Notes: generated by a model not told the origin, from the letters alone. A stretch of 64,000 nucleotides of DNA from Bacillota bacterium (GCA_023419605.1 JAEZXR010000008.1:1-64000), one strand, 5' to 3'; shown: positions 24,549 through 35,300, numbered from the stretch's first letter. Translations and numbers: made by a program.

Positions 24549-24937
24549 GTGAAGATCCCCCTTATAATAAATTATATATGTTGAAACCCTTTGCAGGACT
24601 ACAACCTGTTTTAACCTGCTTCAGTGCGCGCAGGTATCACGGGAATTCTATGGTAATTCATTATGCACAGGAAAGATCCGATTTCCTTACTTTCCCCTTT
24701 AAGCCAGTTGATGCTATAATTTCTGTCTTATGTAAAAATTAAGAGTACGAATCCATTATAGCAGAATATCCCATGAAAATCCATAGATATTGATAAAAAT
24801 TTATCATACCTTGTTAAGGGGGATTCAAACCAGGGTTGGAAGACCTCTGCGGATGTAGGGTATTTTGTTTTCGTCCCATCTGTGGTACAATTTAAAATAG
24901 TGGGTTTACCACCGAATGCAGACAGGAGTGGATACCG
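24549..24937. other. intergenic region between divergent genes
   Basis: About 390 bp. Near 24575-24590 an A/T-rich stretch with TATAAT on the minus strand could drive the lipoprotein. Near 24886 TACAAT could be the -10 of the AraC gene, with only a weak -35. No gene or repeat seen. Confidence 0.4.
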
Positions 24938-27247
24938 TTGAGTATTATCCGGAATGTACAAAAAAAACGTCTTTTTATACGTTTTATGATTTCTTACATT
25001 ATCATGCTCAGCATTCCTTTGTCCGTCACGCTTCTGATCTACAACCAGAGTGTGGGGATCGTGAAAAAGGATGCGCTGGAGGCGAACCTGAACCTCTTGG
25101 AGCAAAGCCGAAACAGCTTGGAAAAAGGACTGAATCAGGTAAATTCATTGTCCGTACGCCTGGCCTTCGATACAAAGCTAAAGGCCCTTTTGTATGAGAA
25201 GGGACCTCTGGATGGACGACAGGTAAACAGTCTGTTCGAACTGTTCGACATGTGGAGCAATTTACCGCCGGGAACAGTAACCGGCGACCTGATTAAAAAA
25301 TTCTATGTAATCCTGCCGGGTACCCAAATCGTACTGAGTGATGCCAGCAGCTATAATTTACCGAATTTTTACGGGTGGATTTACCGGCATGAGAATATGA
25401 AGTTTGAAGAATGGGAAGCGCTTTTTCTGAAACAGTATCATAACAAGGATATCCTGCCGTCGGCCAAGGTTTATACGGATGGAAATACCCGCAGATGCAT
25501 TACCTATTTGCAGTCCATGCCCCTGGAAGTGGCCAAACAACCCCTGGGGACGGTAATGATCCTAATCGATGAGGAAGAGGTACTCAAATCCCTGGGGAGG
25601 ATTAACACCGAGGGTGGCGGAGATGTCTACATTGTCGACGACAAAGGGAAAGTCATTGCCTCAAAGAACGGTTCTGCTGTTGAGCTTCCGAAAGACATAC
25701 TGGCTGTGAATTCTACAGGATACAGTGAGCGGAAGGTAAACAACCAGGACCTGCTGTATTCCTATACCACATCGCCGATGTACGGCTGGAGGTTTGTTGC
25801 GGTATTGCCTTCCTCTGCTGTAATGGGAAAGGTTACTTATATAAGAAATATTACCATTACCGCCATACTTCTTTGTTTTATTATCGGTATGCTGGTTGCC
25901 TACTTCCTGTCCTACAGGAACATAAAGCCCATCAAAGAGGTGATTAAAATACTTTCCACCCGTATCAGCGGGGGGCATTCCGAAGAGGTGGATGAGTATA
26001 ATTATCTCTGTTCCGCGGTTTCAAAGCTGGTGGAGAACGACATTGAGCTGAGCCAGAAACTGGAGCAGAACATTCCTTTGGCGCAGGCTGTTTTTCTTCA
26101 GCGTCTTGTAAAGGGAGAATTGACAAGCAGCGAGGAGCTTAACTCCACCCTCCAGCAGGTACGGCTTGAAATGCAGGGCAGCAGGTTTAATGTGTTAATG
26201 GCATACATCAAAGGGTATTACGGGCTTTTTTCAAAGGAAACGCTGCAGGAGCTCAATGTCATAAAGGAAATTTTAAAGAGCTTCGGTGAAGAAGGCCATA
26301 GTAAAGTGTATCCCATTGATGTGGACGAGTCTACAGTGGCATTTATTCTGGCCTACCCCCAGGAAGATGAACAGCAATGCAAACAGGAGCTGCAGGACCG
26401 GGTGAGAGCGTTTAGCGAATCCCTGGTAAACAAATACGGGGTATCGGTGGATTTTGCAGCAGGGAATTACTACGGCAGCCTCTCGGATATCTACTATTCC
26501 TTTAGTGAAGCCCGGCATGCATTAGGACATGGGAAAGCGGATTGTGTCCATGGAATATCGTGGTACAGTGAAATTGACCATGATGAGTGGGTATATTATT
26601 ACCCTATCGACCTGGAGCAAAGGCTTATAAACCAGGTGAAAGCAGGAAATAAAAGGGAGACGGAAAAAATACTGGATGTCATATACAGGGAAAACTTCCA
26701 AAAGTACAATATTACCTGGGATATGGTGAAAAATCTTCACAGTGAAATGCGAGGTACCATTTTTAAGATCCTGAGCCAAATTTCCTTATCGGAAAATGAA
26801 GGAATCTACAGCATCTACAATATGCTTAAGCAAATGAAACACAGCAATACTGCTTCGGATGCATTTGCCATAGTGAAGGAAGCGTTGCTCTATATATGCG
26901 GTGTGGTTGACAGCAAAAAGCTCAGCCAGAACAGCCAGTTAAAGGATGAAATCGTACAGTTTTTACAGGAGACCTACAGGAAGCAGGAAATGTGCCTGGC
27001 TTTTGTAGCTGCAAAATTTGACCTTTCGGAAGTGTATTTATCCAACTTCTTTAAGGAACAGACCGGCGAGAATTTCTCGGATTACATTGAAAAACTTCGA
27101 ATCGAGGCTGCCTGTCAGTTGCTTACACAAAGCAAGCTGTCGGTGGAGGAAATCGCCCTTCAGGCAGGATATAACAGTGCCCACGCATTTAGAAGAGCTT
27201 TTAAGCGGTCCAAGGGGATACTCCCTACGGAACTGCGAAAAGGATAA
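24938..27247 (+). CDS. membrane-bound AraC-family sensor-regulator
   Basis: 769 aa from TTG (AGGAG upstream). Layout: cytoplasmic basic start, membrane helix (about 14-36), extracellular sensor domain of dCache type (about 40-300), second membrane helix (about 303-328, I-T-I-T-A-I-L-L-C-F-I-I-G), a long cytoplasmic linker, and a C-terminal double helix-turn-helix AraC domain ending I-A-L-Q-A-G-Y-N-S-A-H-A-F-R-R-A-F-K-R. Such regulators in Clostridia and Paenibacillus typically sit beside LplABC sugar importers, sense an extracellular glycan signal and activate transport genes; the importer follows downstream here. A terminator and repeat C copy 3 separate them, so the importer has its own promoter. 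Confidence 0.88.
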   Translation: MSIIRNVQKKRLFIRFMISYIIMLSIPLSVTLLIYNQSVGIVKKDALEANLNLLEQSRNSLEKGLNQVNSLSVRLAFDTKLKALLYEKGPLDGRQVNSLFELFDMWSNLPPGTVTGDLIKKFYVILPGTQIVLSDASSYNLPNFYGWIYRHENMKFEEWEALFLKQYHNKDILPSAKVYTDGNTRRCITYLQSMPLEVAKQPLGTVMILIDEEEVLKSLGRINTEGGGDVYIVDDKGKVIASKNGSAVELPKDILAVNSTGYSERKVNNQDLLYSYTTSPMYGWRFVAVLPSSAVMGKVTYIRNITITAILLCFIIGMLVAYFLSYRNIKPIKEVIKILSTRISGGHSEEVDEYNYLCSAVSKLVENDIELSQKLEQNIPLAQAVFLQRLVKGELTSSEELNSTLQQVRLEMQGSRFNVLMAYIKGYYGLFSKETLQELNVIKEILKSFGEEGHSKVYPIDVDESTVAFILAYPQEDEQQCKQELQDRVRAFSESLVNKYGVSVDFAAGNYYGSLSDIYYSFSEARHALGHGKADCVHGISWYSEIDHDEWVYYYPIDLEQRLINQVKAGNKRETEKILDVIYRENFQKYNITWDMVKNLHSEMRGTIFKILSQISLSENEGIYSIYNMLKQMKHSNTASDAFAIVKEALLYICGVVDSKKLSQNSQLKDEIVQFLQETYRKQEMCLAFVAAKFDLSEVYLSNFFKEQTGENFSDYIEKLRIEAACQLLTQSKLSVEEIALQAGYNSAHAFRRAFKRSKGILPTELRKG

Positions 27248-27272
27248 TGAGGACTGGCAGACAGGAATATAA

Positions 27273-27311
27273 AAGAGGTATGGGGCCGCTTGCGCCCTGT
27301 ACCTCTTTTTG
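27273..27311 (+). terminator. intrinsic terminator of the AraC-type gene
   Basis: AGAGGTA-GGGGC / GCCC-TACCTCT stem followed by TTTTT. Confidence 0.8.
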
Positions 27312-27487
27312 CGGGAGAGGCGGAAAACCGGCGTCCGCAGGCGATGTTAAGTATGGTACCTTTCAAAAAGAAAAGTACCTGCTGCATTCTTAATATAGTT
27401 ACAGCCGGTGGAGAGGTGTACCTTTACATTCCATTGCGCGCCCATTACAATCAGGGTATAGTGTGAGGCAGAAAAATATCGAATCCT

Positions 27488-27635
27488 TTTGTATTCTATA
27501 GGAGGATGTGAAACCATAGGTATTCCTTTTTGCGGGCCGCTCGTGGAGCACCACGCGTGGTGTAGCAAAGCCTATAGAATACCTTTTTTCACAGCCACCC
27601 ATATATAACGCATAAAAGGTTTTACATCCTATTCT
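27488..27635. repeat. palindromic repeat C, copy 3 (largest)
   Basis: Nested inverted repeats. The outer pair ATTCTATAGGAGGATGTGAAA / TTTTACATCCTATTCTATC surrounds an inner pair with GGTATTCCTTTTTGC / GCAAAG...GAATACC and a GC-rich loop containing CCACGCGTGG. It lies between the AraC gene and the importer, so a large hairpin may sit in the 5' region of the importer transcript. The rest of 27312-27732 contains no gene. Confidence 0.65.
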
Positions 27636-27732
27636 ATCGCGGAGATTAAAAGCAGGCTTTGTGAAATTCTTTCTGCGATTTATAAAGTAAGGAATGATGC
27701 ATCCACTCTTATCTGTATGGAGGCGAGATCGT

Positions 27733-28695
27733 ATGAATAGTAAAGTAGACGCAGGTATGGCCATAAAAAGGCCTACGAAAAGGAAGTTGAACATTGCAGG
27801 TGAATTCAAAAAAAACTGGCAGCTCTATACGCTGCTTTTGCTGCCGGTGATTTATGTAATCGTGTTTCATTATATGCCCATGTATGGGATACAGATTGCA
27901 TTCAAGAAGTACAATGTTGCACTGGGGATAGCAAACAGCAAATGGGCCGGATTTACGCATTTCAAAAGGTTTTTCGAATCCTACCAGTTTTGGCTGCTGC
28001 TTAAAAATACCCTTACGTTAAGTGTGTACAATCTTCTTATTTCTACACCACTGACCATTATGCTGGCGTTGTGCTTGAATTATTTGGGAAACCGCTACTA
28101 TAAAAAGCTTGTACAAATGGTTACCTATGCGCCGCACTTTGTCTCAACGGTTGTAGTTGTGGGTATACTGACCCAGATGCTGTCTCTGAGGACAGGGTTC
28201 GTAAATAACTTTATAGAAATGCTGGGTGGAGAGCGCATTAACTTCATGGGAATACCCGAATATTTCCAATCCATTTACGTTTGGTCCGGCATATGGCAGG
28301 AAGCCGGATGGGGATCGATAATATATTTAGCGGCATTAGCCGGTATTGACCCACAACTCCATGAAGCGGCTATAATGGATGGAGCAGGAAAAGTACGAAG
28401 AATTTGGCACATTGACATACCGGGGATTCTACCTACCGTTATCATCCTCCTTATCATGCATGTTGGAAAGATCATGAACGTAGGCTTCCAGAAGGTTCTT
28501 CTGATGCAAAATCCGATGAACCTGGAGGCTTCGGATGTCATCGATACCTATGTATACACCGTCGGGTTGACGTCCGGCATACCGAATTATTCTTATGCCA
28601 CCGCCATAGGACTTTTTAAATCGATTATCGGACTTATATTGATTGTCACGGTGAACAAAATTGCGAAGAAAGTAAATGAGACCAGTTTATGGTAA
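27733..28695 (+). CDS. sugar ABC transporter permease (LplB-like)
   Basis: 320-aa inner-membrane permease with six helices and the EAA loop (A-A-I-M-D-G-A-G-K-V-R-R-I-W-H-I-D-I-P-G), of the CUT1/LplB family for oligosaccharide import. The conserved early motif F-H-Y-x-P-M-Y-G-x-Q-I-A-F-K is typical. GGAGGCGAG precedes ATG 27733; an upstream ATG at 27694 lacks a site. The operon continues with the second permease and the binding protein; no ATPase is encoded, and this family usually shares a housekeeping MsmK-type ATPase. Confidence 0.92.
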   Translation: MNSKVDAGMAIKRPTKRKLNIAGEFKKNWQLYTLLLLPVIYVIVFHYMPMYGIQIAFKKYNVALGIANSKWAGFTHFKRFFESYQFWLLLKNTLTLSVYNLLISTPLTIMLALCLNYLGNRYYKKLVQMVTYAPHFVSTVVVVGILTQMLSLRTGFVNNFIEMLGGERINFMGIPEYFQSIYVWSGIWQEAGWGSIIYLAALAGIDPQLHEAAIMDGAGKVRRIWHIDIPGILPTVIILLIMHVGKIMNVGFQKVLLMQNPMNLEASDVIDTYVYTVGLTSGIPNYSYATAIGLFKSIIGLILIVTVNKIAKKVNETSLW

Positions 28696-28716
28696 TGCAT
28701 GCAGGGGGTAAATCAA

Positions 28717-29613
28717 ATGGAAAATTCAAAGTTAATTAAGGACTCTATAGGAGATCGAATATTTAATGTAGCAAATATCGTTTTTTCATTCATATTTCTA
28801 GTGGCTACCGCCTATCCTTTGATCTATGTATTCAGTGCTTCCATCAGCTCTCCGCAGGCGCTCATGGCGGGAAAAGTCTGGTTGTTTCCGGTGGAGTTCA
28901 GTCTGGAAGGCTATAAGGCGGTCATTGAATACGCGAAGGTATGGACGGGATATGGGAACAGTATCTTTTATACGGTGGCAGGAACCGTCATTAACCTCGT
29001 TATGACGGTAGCGGCTGCCTATCCTCTTTCAAGAAAGGATTTGCGCGGCAAAAACCAGATTATGATGATTTTTACCTTTACCATGCTGTTTTCCGGCGGA
29101 ATGATTCCCACCTACCTTCTGATCAATAATCTGGGGCTCATCAATACACGTTGGGCGCTTTTAATACCGAATGCCATGAGTGTGTACAATGTAATTGTAA
29201 CTACTACGTATTTCAAAACCAATATACCGGATGAGCTTCTGGAGTCGTCGAGAATCGACGGATGCAGTGACTTTAAGTTCCTGACAGCCATCGTGCTGCC
29301 TCTGTCCGGTGCGATTCTGGCGGTAATGACGCTGTTTTACTCCGTAGGCCACTGGAACAGTTTCTTCGATGCGCTGCTCTATATTTCAGACCCGAAAAAA
29401 TATCCGCTTCAGATTGTACTCCGCGAGATCCTGCTTCTTAACACAGCCAGTGATCTGACAACAAGCATGGCGGATGAAAACGCAAGGCTCTATTTGAATG
29501 AATTGTTAAAATATGCGCTGATTATTGTAGCCAGCCTTCCGCTGCTTATTATGTATCCTTTTGTACAGAAGTATTTTGTAAAAGGTGTCATGATCGGCTC
29601 AATTAAGGGATAA
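28717..29613 (+). CDS. sugar ABC transporter permease (YtcP/LplC-like)
   Basis: 298-aa CUT1-family permease, partner of the preceding gene. It starts with D-R-I-F-N-V-A-N-I-V-F-S-F-I-F, has the hallmark Y-P-L-I-Y-V-F-S-A-S-I-S segment and the EAA loop (E-S-S-R-I-D-G-C-S-D-F-K-F), and ends with V-Q-K-Y-F-V-K-G-V-M-I-G-S-I-K-G, the canonical tail of YtcP proteins. AGGGGG lies before the chosen ATG. Six membrane helices are expected. Confidence 0.92.
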   Translation: MENSKLIKDSIGDRIFNVANIVFSFIFLVATAYPLIYVFSASISSPQALMAGKVWLFPVEFSLEGYKAVIEYAKVWTGYGNSIFYTVAGTVINLVMTVAAAYPLSRKDLRGKNQIMMIFTFTMLFSGGMIPTYLLINNLGLINTRWALLIPNAMSVYNVIVTTTYFKTNIPDELLESSRIDGCSDFKFLTAIVLPLSGAILAVMTLFYSVGHWNSFFDALLYISDPKKYPLQIVLREILLLNTASDLTTSMADENARLYLNELLKYALIIVASLPLLIMYPFVQKYFVKGVMIGSIKG

Positions 29614-29736
29614 TAAGGGTAGAGTATTATCGTTAAAAGAGAGATCCGCCGGGTAAACAGGCAGCAAATAGAATAAAGCAAAAGAGCGGACAATGATAAG
29701 AGTAGTTTCCCATGAGGGAAGAAAAGCTTCCCGTTA

Positions 29737-29912
29737 TTATAACGAGGCATAAGATGTTCCCCACCTCTATAGGTGGCGGGTATCAATTAACTTTATAGGC
29801 GGCGAGCATATCTCCCGCCTCGTTGAAACGGCTGGTCGCAAGCAAAGCTTGCTGCTCGCCCATGCAACCTGGGTGTGTTGAAATTGCTCCGCAATTTCTT
29901 CCGTTGTTATAA
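29737..29912. repeat. structured repeat B, copy 2
   Basis: About 176 bp, nearly identical to copy 1 at 21821 but carrying a single AAGCAAAGCTT hairpin unit instead of two. It is inserted between the second permease and the binding-protein gene of one importer operon, ending 28 bases before the binding-protein ATG. It could act as an RNA processing or stabilising element that raises receptor expression, or simply be a mobile insertion. Confidence 0.75.
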
Positions 29913-29940
29913 AAATATAAGAAAAAATGGAGGGGTATTT

Positions 29941-31617
29941 ATGAGAAAAGCAGTACTAGGGGGTCTTGCGCTGACACTGTCAGTGTCAATGGCGCTTACC
30001 GGATGTGGTTCGAAGCAGAATCCGGGAGACGGGAATAAACCTGGAACTACGGCAGAAGGAAATTCAACGGTTTCCAAAGCTGGAACTTTCCCTATCGTAA
30101 AAGATAAGCAGACGTTGAAGGTTTTTACCGCGCATGACACGTTTGTGGAAAACTATGAGACAAATGATTTTACAAAGTGGTACGAAGAGAAGACCAATAT
30201 CCATGTTGAGTGGGAGGCCGTTCCGTCAAGTGCGGCAAAGGAGAAGCTTCAGGTGAAGCTGGCCACTGCGGATCTACCTGACATATTTATGAATGCAGGC
30301 CTCACAGAGAGCCAGATGGTTATGTTTGGAACCCAGGGCGTATTTGTTCCGCTCAACGGACTCATTGACAAATATGCACCCAATGTAAAGAACATGCTGG
30401 ATAAGCAGCCGGAGGCAGCACTGCGCGCCTACACTCCCGACGGCAACATTTATGCGCTGCCGTCGGTAAATGAGAGCGCCCAGCAGGCTTACCCCAAAAA
30501 GATGTGGATTAACCAGCCCTGGCTGGATAAATTGGGACTGTCCATGCCACAAACAACAGAAGAGTTTTACCAGGTGCTGAAGGCCTTTAAAACCAAGGAC
30601 CCCAACGGCAACGGTAAAGCCGATGAAGTGCCACTGGCTGCATGTAATGGAGATAAAAATGCCAATAACGAACTGGAAAGCTTTTTGATGATGTCCTACA
30701 CCTTCTATGACCGGTCAAACTACCTCATGATGGATGGCGACAAGGTGAAATTTATCGGTGATACACCGGAATATAAGGAAGGCTTGAAATATTTGAGAAA
30801 GCTTTACAGTGAAGACCTTATCGCAAAGGATTCCTTCATTCAGGACCGAAAAGCGCTTATGGCATTGACGGAAAACGATACCGTCAACAAGCTGGGTGCT
30901 GCACCTTCCTATGCGTTGGGCCACTTTACCATTGACGCCGGCTCTACCACCAATCGGTTCAAGGACTTTGTAAACGTACCCCCTCTCAAAGGGCCCACAG
31001 GCTTGAGACAGGCCTTCGACAGAGGAGCACAGGTACTGGTGGGACGTTTTGCCATCACGAAAAACAGCAAGCTTCCTGAGGCTGCGATTCGTTGGATTGA
31101 CTGGTTCTATGATAATGAAGGCATGCTCAATTCCGAATACCATGCAGGCTTGGGCAAAGAAGGAACCGGCTGGAAGAAAGCTGCTGAAGGTGCAAAAGCC
31201 CTGGATGGAAGCGCGGCAAAAGTCGAACGTATCATTCCGAGCGGTACAAAAACCAATCATCACTGGTCATTGACCTACCCAACCTATGAAGGTCTGGATT
31301 ATCTGATGAAAATAGCGGCTACGCAGGAAAAAGACATCATCGTATACAGCGAAGCAAAAACGAAGTATGCCCCTTATGCCGTTAACAAAGCAGTTCCCTT
31401 TATGTTCCTCACGGAAGAGCAGCTTGCAAAATCCGGAGATTTGAAAACCAGCATTAAAAAAGTAGCGGATACGTTTCAGGTGAAGTTCATCACCGGAACC
31501 CTGGATATTGACAAGGACTGGGATGCTTATGTAAAAGAACTGAAAAACGCAAAAGTGGATGAGTTCGTAAAAGTTACCCAGGAAGCGTATGATGCAAGTA
31601 AAAAGGCAAAAAAATAA
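29941..31617 (+). CDS. sugar ABC transporter binding lipoprotein (LplA-like)
   Basis: 558-aa extracellular solute-binding protein. The signal ends in a lipobox (A-L-T-G-C), followed by an S/G/T-rich spacer. The body has the family 1 binding-protein fold with the D-I-F-M-N-A-G and Y-A-L-P-S-V-N-E segments and a Ca-binding-like loop D-P-N-G-N-G-K-A-D-E-V-P. The length fits the large LplA group that binds oligosaccharides. GGAGGGG precedes ATG. It follows the two permeases and repeat B copy 2. With the GH2 enzyme nearby, a galactose-containing glycan is a possible ligand (inference). Confidence 0.9.
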   Translation: MRKAVLGGLALTLSVSMALTGCGSKQNPGDGNKPGTTAEGNSTVSKAGTFPIVKDKQTLKVFTAHDTFVENYETNDFTKWYEEKTNIHVEWEAVPSSAAKEKLQVKLATADLPDIFMNAGLTESQMVMFGTQGVFVPLNGLIDKYAPNVKNMLDKQPEAALRAYTPDGNIYALPSVNESAQQAYPKKMWINQPWLDKLGLSMPQTTEEFYQVLKAFKTKDPNGNGKADEVPLAACNGDKNANNELESFLMMSYTFYDRSNYLMMDGDKVKFIGDTPEYKEGLKYLRKLYSEDLIAKDSFIQDRKALMALTENDTVNKLGAAPSYALGHFTIDAGSTTNRFKDFVNVPPLKGPTGLRQAFDRGAQVLVGRFAITKNSKLPEAAIRWIDWFYDNEGMLNSEYHAGLGKEGTGWKKAAEGAKALDGSAAKVERIIPSGTKTNHHWSLTYPTYEGLDYLMKIAATQEKDIIVYSEAKTKYAPYAVNKAVPFMFLTEEQLAKSGDLKTSIKKVADTFQVKFITGTLDIDKDWDAYVKELKNAKVDEFVKVTQEAYDASKKAKK

Positions 31618-31748
31618 AGCAGGTACTTGCAGGAATTGGCTTAGGCCATGGTACTTCTGAATTATAGCCAAACAAGTGAGTATTCATATAGGTAACAGGG
31701 GATTGCATCCGACTACAGTTGACAGGTGTAATTCCATATGAAAAAATA

Positions 31749-31787
31749 GAAGGCTTCAGAATAGGATACCTATTCTGAAGCCTTTTT
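31749..31787. terminator. bidirectional terminator
   Basis: GAAGGCTTCAGAATAGG / CCTATTCTGAAGCCTT with TTTTT on the right and an A-rich left flank. It serves the importer operon and the convergent ridA gene. Confidence 0.85.
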
Positions 31788-31793
31788 GCCAGC

Positions 31794-32180
31794 TTACTCC
31801 TTCAAAAGCACAATGCATTCGATCTCTACCAGAACATCTTTGGGAAGTCTGGCAACTTCCACGCAGGACCTTGCAGGAAAGTTTGCCGTAAAGTACTTTT
31901 TGTACACTTCGTTGATGGCAGCAAAATCATTCATGTTTTTTATAAAAACAGTGGTTTTAACTACATCCTCCATGCTCGCCCCTTTGCTTGCCAGAAGCTC
32001 TTTCAGGTTGACCAGGACCTGCTCTGCCTGGGCGGAGACATCGCCTTCCACCACTTGCCCTGTAGAGGGAACGATGGGAATCATTCCCGAAGTATACAGC
32101 ATATTGCCGACTTTCACGGCCTGTGAATAAGGACCGATGGCGGCAGGCGCCTTGTCCGTAAAAATAATCTCTTTTTGCAT
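31794..32180 (-). CDS. ridA: RidA-family enamine/imine deaminase
   Basis: 128-aa RidA/YjgF protein that hydrolyses reactive 2-aminoacrylate-type intermediates from PLP enzymes. Signature sequence is A-I-G-P-Y-S-Q-A-V near the start, the catalytic arginine region in A-R-S-C-V-E-V-A-R-L-P, and V-E-I-E-C-I at the end. GAGGTG precedes ATG. It is a single-gene unit. Given the PLP lyases far downstream at 45.8 and 61.2 kb, it could help detoxify their products, but that link is speculative. Confidence 0.93.
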   Translation of the reverse strand: MQKEIIFTDKAPAAIGPYSQAVKVGNMLYTSGMIPIVPSTGQVVEGDVSAQAEQVLVNLKELLASKGASMEDVVKTTVFIKNMNDFAAINEVYKKYFTANFPARSCVEVARLPKDVLVEIECIVLLKE

Positions 32181-32203
32181 TTTTTACACCTCATATTCGT
32201 ATA

Positions 32204-32301
32204 GATCGGCCGCTGTAAAAGTGATTTTATCCGGTTAGGATAATCGCACGTATCACAGCTCGTATCCTAACCGGAAATCACTAAGTTTACAGTGACCGAT
32301 C
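32204..32301. repeat. 98-bp imperfect palindrome
   Basis: Arms of about 39 bases, beginning GATCGG-CTGTAAA and meeting at CCGGTTAGGATA / TATCCTAACCGG, with a short loop. It lies between ridA and lacZ. No sequence match to repeat C, but the layout is similar. Could be a solitary palindromic mobile element or an RNA hairpin in the ridA leader. Confidence 0.6.
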
Positions 32302-32326
32302 TGTAGTACTATGTATTATAAAACTA

Positions 32327-32372
32327 AGGATAATGGACTTTTTGTACGATTTCAAGTCCATTATCCTTTTTT
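32327..32372 (-). terminator. terminator of the beta-galactosidase gene
   Basis: GGATAATGGACTT-loop-AAGTCCATTATCC with T or A tracts on both sides, 21 bases beyond the lacZ stop. Confidence 0.8.
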
Positions 32373-32392
32373 AGAAAAATTTTATTTGCGGG

Positions 32393-35300
32393 TTATACCG
32401 TTTTTATATTTATACCCTTTAATGTGAAAGAGTAGGAATAGCTCCGGTTTGCGTATAACGTAAATTCCGGGTGGGTAATTGCGCCCCAGCTGTCATCCCC
32501 GCCGATACCCATCTGCCTGTGGTTTACCCGTAAGACCACCTTGCCGTACTCCGGAAGCTTATAAGCGTGGTCCGCCTCTTCCAATTCCAATGGCGTATAG
32601 GGGAGGGCATTGACTTCTACTGTCGGTTGCCCGGAAATCCGGATGCCTATGCCTTCGGAGTTGGTAAGTGTGATCCAGCGAACCTCCGTTTTATTGCCGC
32701 ATTCCTGCGGTTTCAAATAAGGGACAAGCTGTTCTGCCGCAGTACCGGTGTAAAGGCCGGTCTTTGCACCGGTTGCCCGGTCCCAGTAGCTTTCATGGGG
32801 GCCTTTTCCATACCAGGCCAGGTTTCCAAAGGCTCCATCCAACGGAACCAGCATTCCTACCTCCGGAATTTCGGGCAGGCCTTCTCCCGGGTGCAGTTCC
32901 TCCCTTACCTGGATGGTACCGTCTCCATACACCTGATATTCGACCTTGCAAAGCGACGGTGTTGTTGTAGGCAGGATGAACTCGGCACGAAGAGTGGCGC
33001 GGCTATCCTGCTTTTCTATGAATAAGGCAGTAAGCTTCCTGTTTTGGCCTGCATTCCTCCAGGTCCCGCACCGCTCCGGCAGCTTATTTCCCCGGTCGTT
33101 ATCGGTGCAGGCCCTCCAAAAGTTGGGGACGAAAGGCGCATGAAGCAGTTCCACATTCCGGAAGCGATAGGAAATCAAATCCCCGCTGGAGGTACTGAAT
33201 TCCACTGAAAATTCCGGTCCATGGAGGAGCAGCCTGTCAGCAGCCTCTTCCAGGGTCAGTTCCGGGTACTGGAGGGTTACCGGAGACTGTACCTTTTCCA
33301 CGGGAAGCACATATTGTTCAAAAGCGATCTCGTGACCTTTTTCGGCCCAAGGAGTTGCTTCCCTGAGAACCAGGCTCACCGTAAGGAGGAATTCCGCATC
33401 TGCCGCGGCAGTGTGGGGCCACGCATAAGGGAGCGTGACCATTCCAGCAGTGCCGGGCTCAATATCCGCCGCACTGTGCCCATGGGCGATTGGTGTTCCG
33501 TTTTCCGCAATACTCCAAACCAGATCGAACTCCCTGAGATTTGTGAAAAGAAATTTATTTGTTATCCTTATCTGGCCTGTTGTAAGGTCTTCTGCCTCAA
33601 ACTTCACGCTTTCATAGCATTTTTTAACTTCAAAAATTTTGGGACTGACGGTTCTATCCGCGAAAATAAGGCCGTTACCGCAGAAGTTTCCGTCATTGGG
33701 TGTATCTCCAAAGTCGCCGCCGTAAGCGAAATACTCTCTTCCGTCGGGGGTTTTTGTCTTAATGGCCTGGTCGATCCAGTCCCAGATAAAACCTCCCTGG
33801 AGGATGGGGTATTTATCAAAGAGCTCCCAGTATTTGAAGAGATTTCCGCAGGAATTTCCCATGGCATGACTGTACTCACAAAGGATGAAAGGCTTTGCAG
33901 CATGGAATTTGGCATATTTTTCAACATCCGCAGGGCGGGTATACATCTGGCTTTCGATGTCGGAAGCGGCCTCGGAGCGCCTGAAGTGGAAGATACCCTC
34001 ATAATGGATCACCCTGGAAGGGTCCGCTGCTTTCAGAAAGTCATGCATTTTGATAAAGTTATCGCCGCCATAGGATTCATTCCCCAGGGACCAGATAATA
34101 ATCGAAGGATGGTTTTTATCCCGCTGCAGCATGGAATTGCACCGGTCAAGGACGGCGCCTGTCCACTCCGGCTTGCTGCCGGGAACAGCAGTATCCAGAC
34201 TGTCCCTGTCATAAGACCATGTGCCGTGGGTTTCGAGATTGGTCTCGTCGATGACATACAGGCCGTATTCATCACATAGATCATACCACTGTGGATGATT
34301 AGGGTAATGAGAGGTACGGACCGCATTGATATTATACTGCTTCATCAGCTTGATGTCTTTTATCATATGTTCAAGAGTGACAGCACGGCCGGCTTCCACA
34401 TCAAATTCATGCCGGTTGACGCCCCTGAAAACAATACGATGACCGTTAATCTTCATGAGGCCATCCTTGATTTCAAACCTTCTGAAGCCGACCTTGCAGC
34501 TTTCCGTTTCTATGAGGGTCCCATTCTCGTCCTTCAGGGACAGCACCAGGGTATAAAGGTACGGAGCCTCTGCACTCCACTTGTGCGGCTTTTCAATAAG
34601 CCGGGAGTTCTGGACTTCACGGGCATAGTCCCCATCTATGGAAACTTCCGTGATAGCGGGTGCTGAAAGTACGGGCTTTCCATCTCTGTCATAAAGCATT
34701 GCTTCCACAGACATCCGGCCTGTTTTCCCTCTATAGTAATTAACTACCTTTGTCTTGATTTTCAATTGTGCATTCTCATAGTCATCGTCCAGATCCGTAT
34801 GTACTGAAAAATCATAGATGTGATGTACAGGAGTGGAATATAGGTAAACATCTCTGAAAATACCGCTAAGCCTCCAGAAATCCTGATCCTCCAGCCAACT
34901 GGCGTCACTCCAGCGGTAGACTTCCACAGCCAGCTTGTTCTCGCCTTCTATGAGATAGGGAGTTATATCAAATTCCGCAGGAGTGAAAGAATCCTCGCTA
35001 TAGCCTACTCTATCGCCGTTCACCCATACATAGAAAGCGGACTCGACACCCTGGAAGCTGATGTAAACGGGCTGGCCCTTCCAGCTTTCAGGCAGGGTAA
35101 AAGTTCTGATATAGGAACCTACAGGGTTGTATTTTACAGGCACCTGTGGAGGTAGGATATCTTCTTTGCCGTGCCAGGGATAACGGACATTGATATATTG
35201 TGGATAATCATAGCCCTGCAGCTGCCAATGTCCCGGTACTTTAATTTCCTTCCAATGGCTGCAATCATAGGATGTTTCATAAAAGTTCCTGATTCTGTTT

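Noticed and set aside
33221..34279. 352-aa open frame on the plus strand
   Set aside because: Antisense shadow of lacZ, whose motifs and reading frame are unambiguous.
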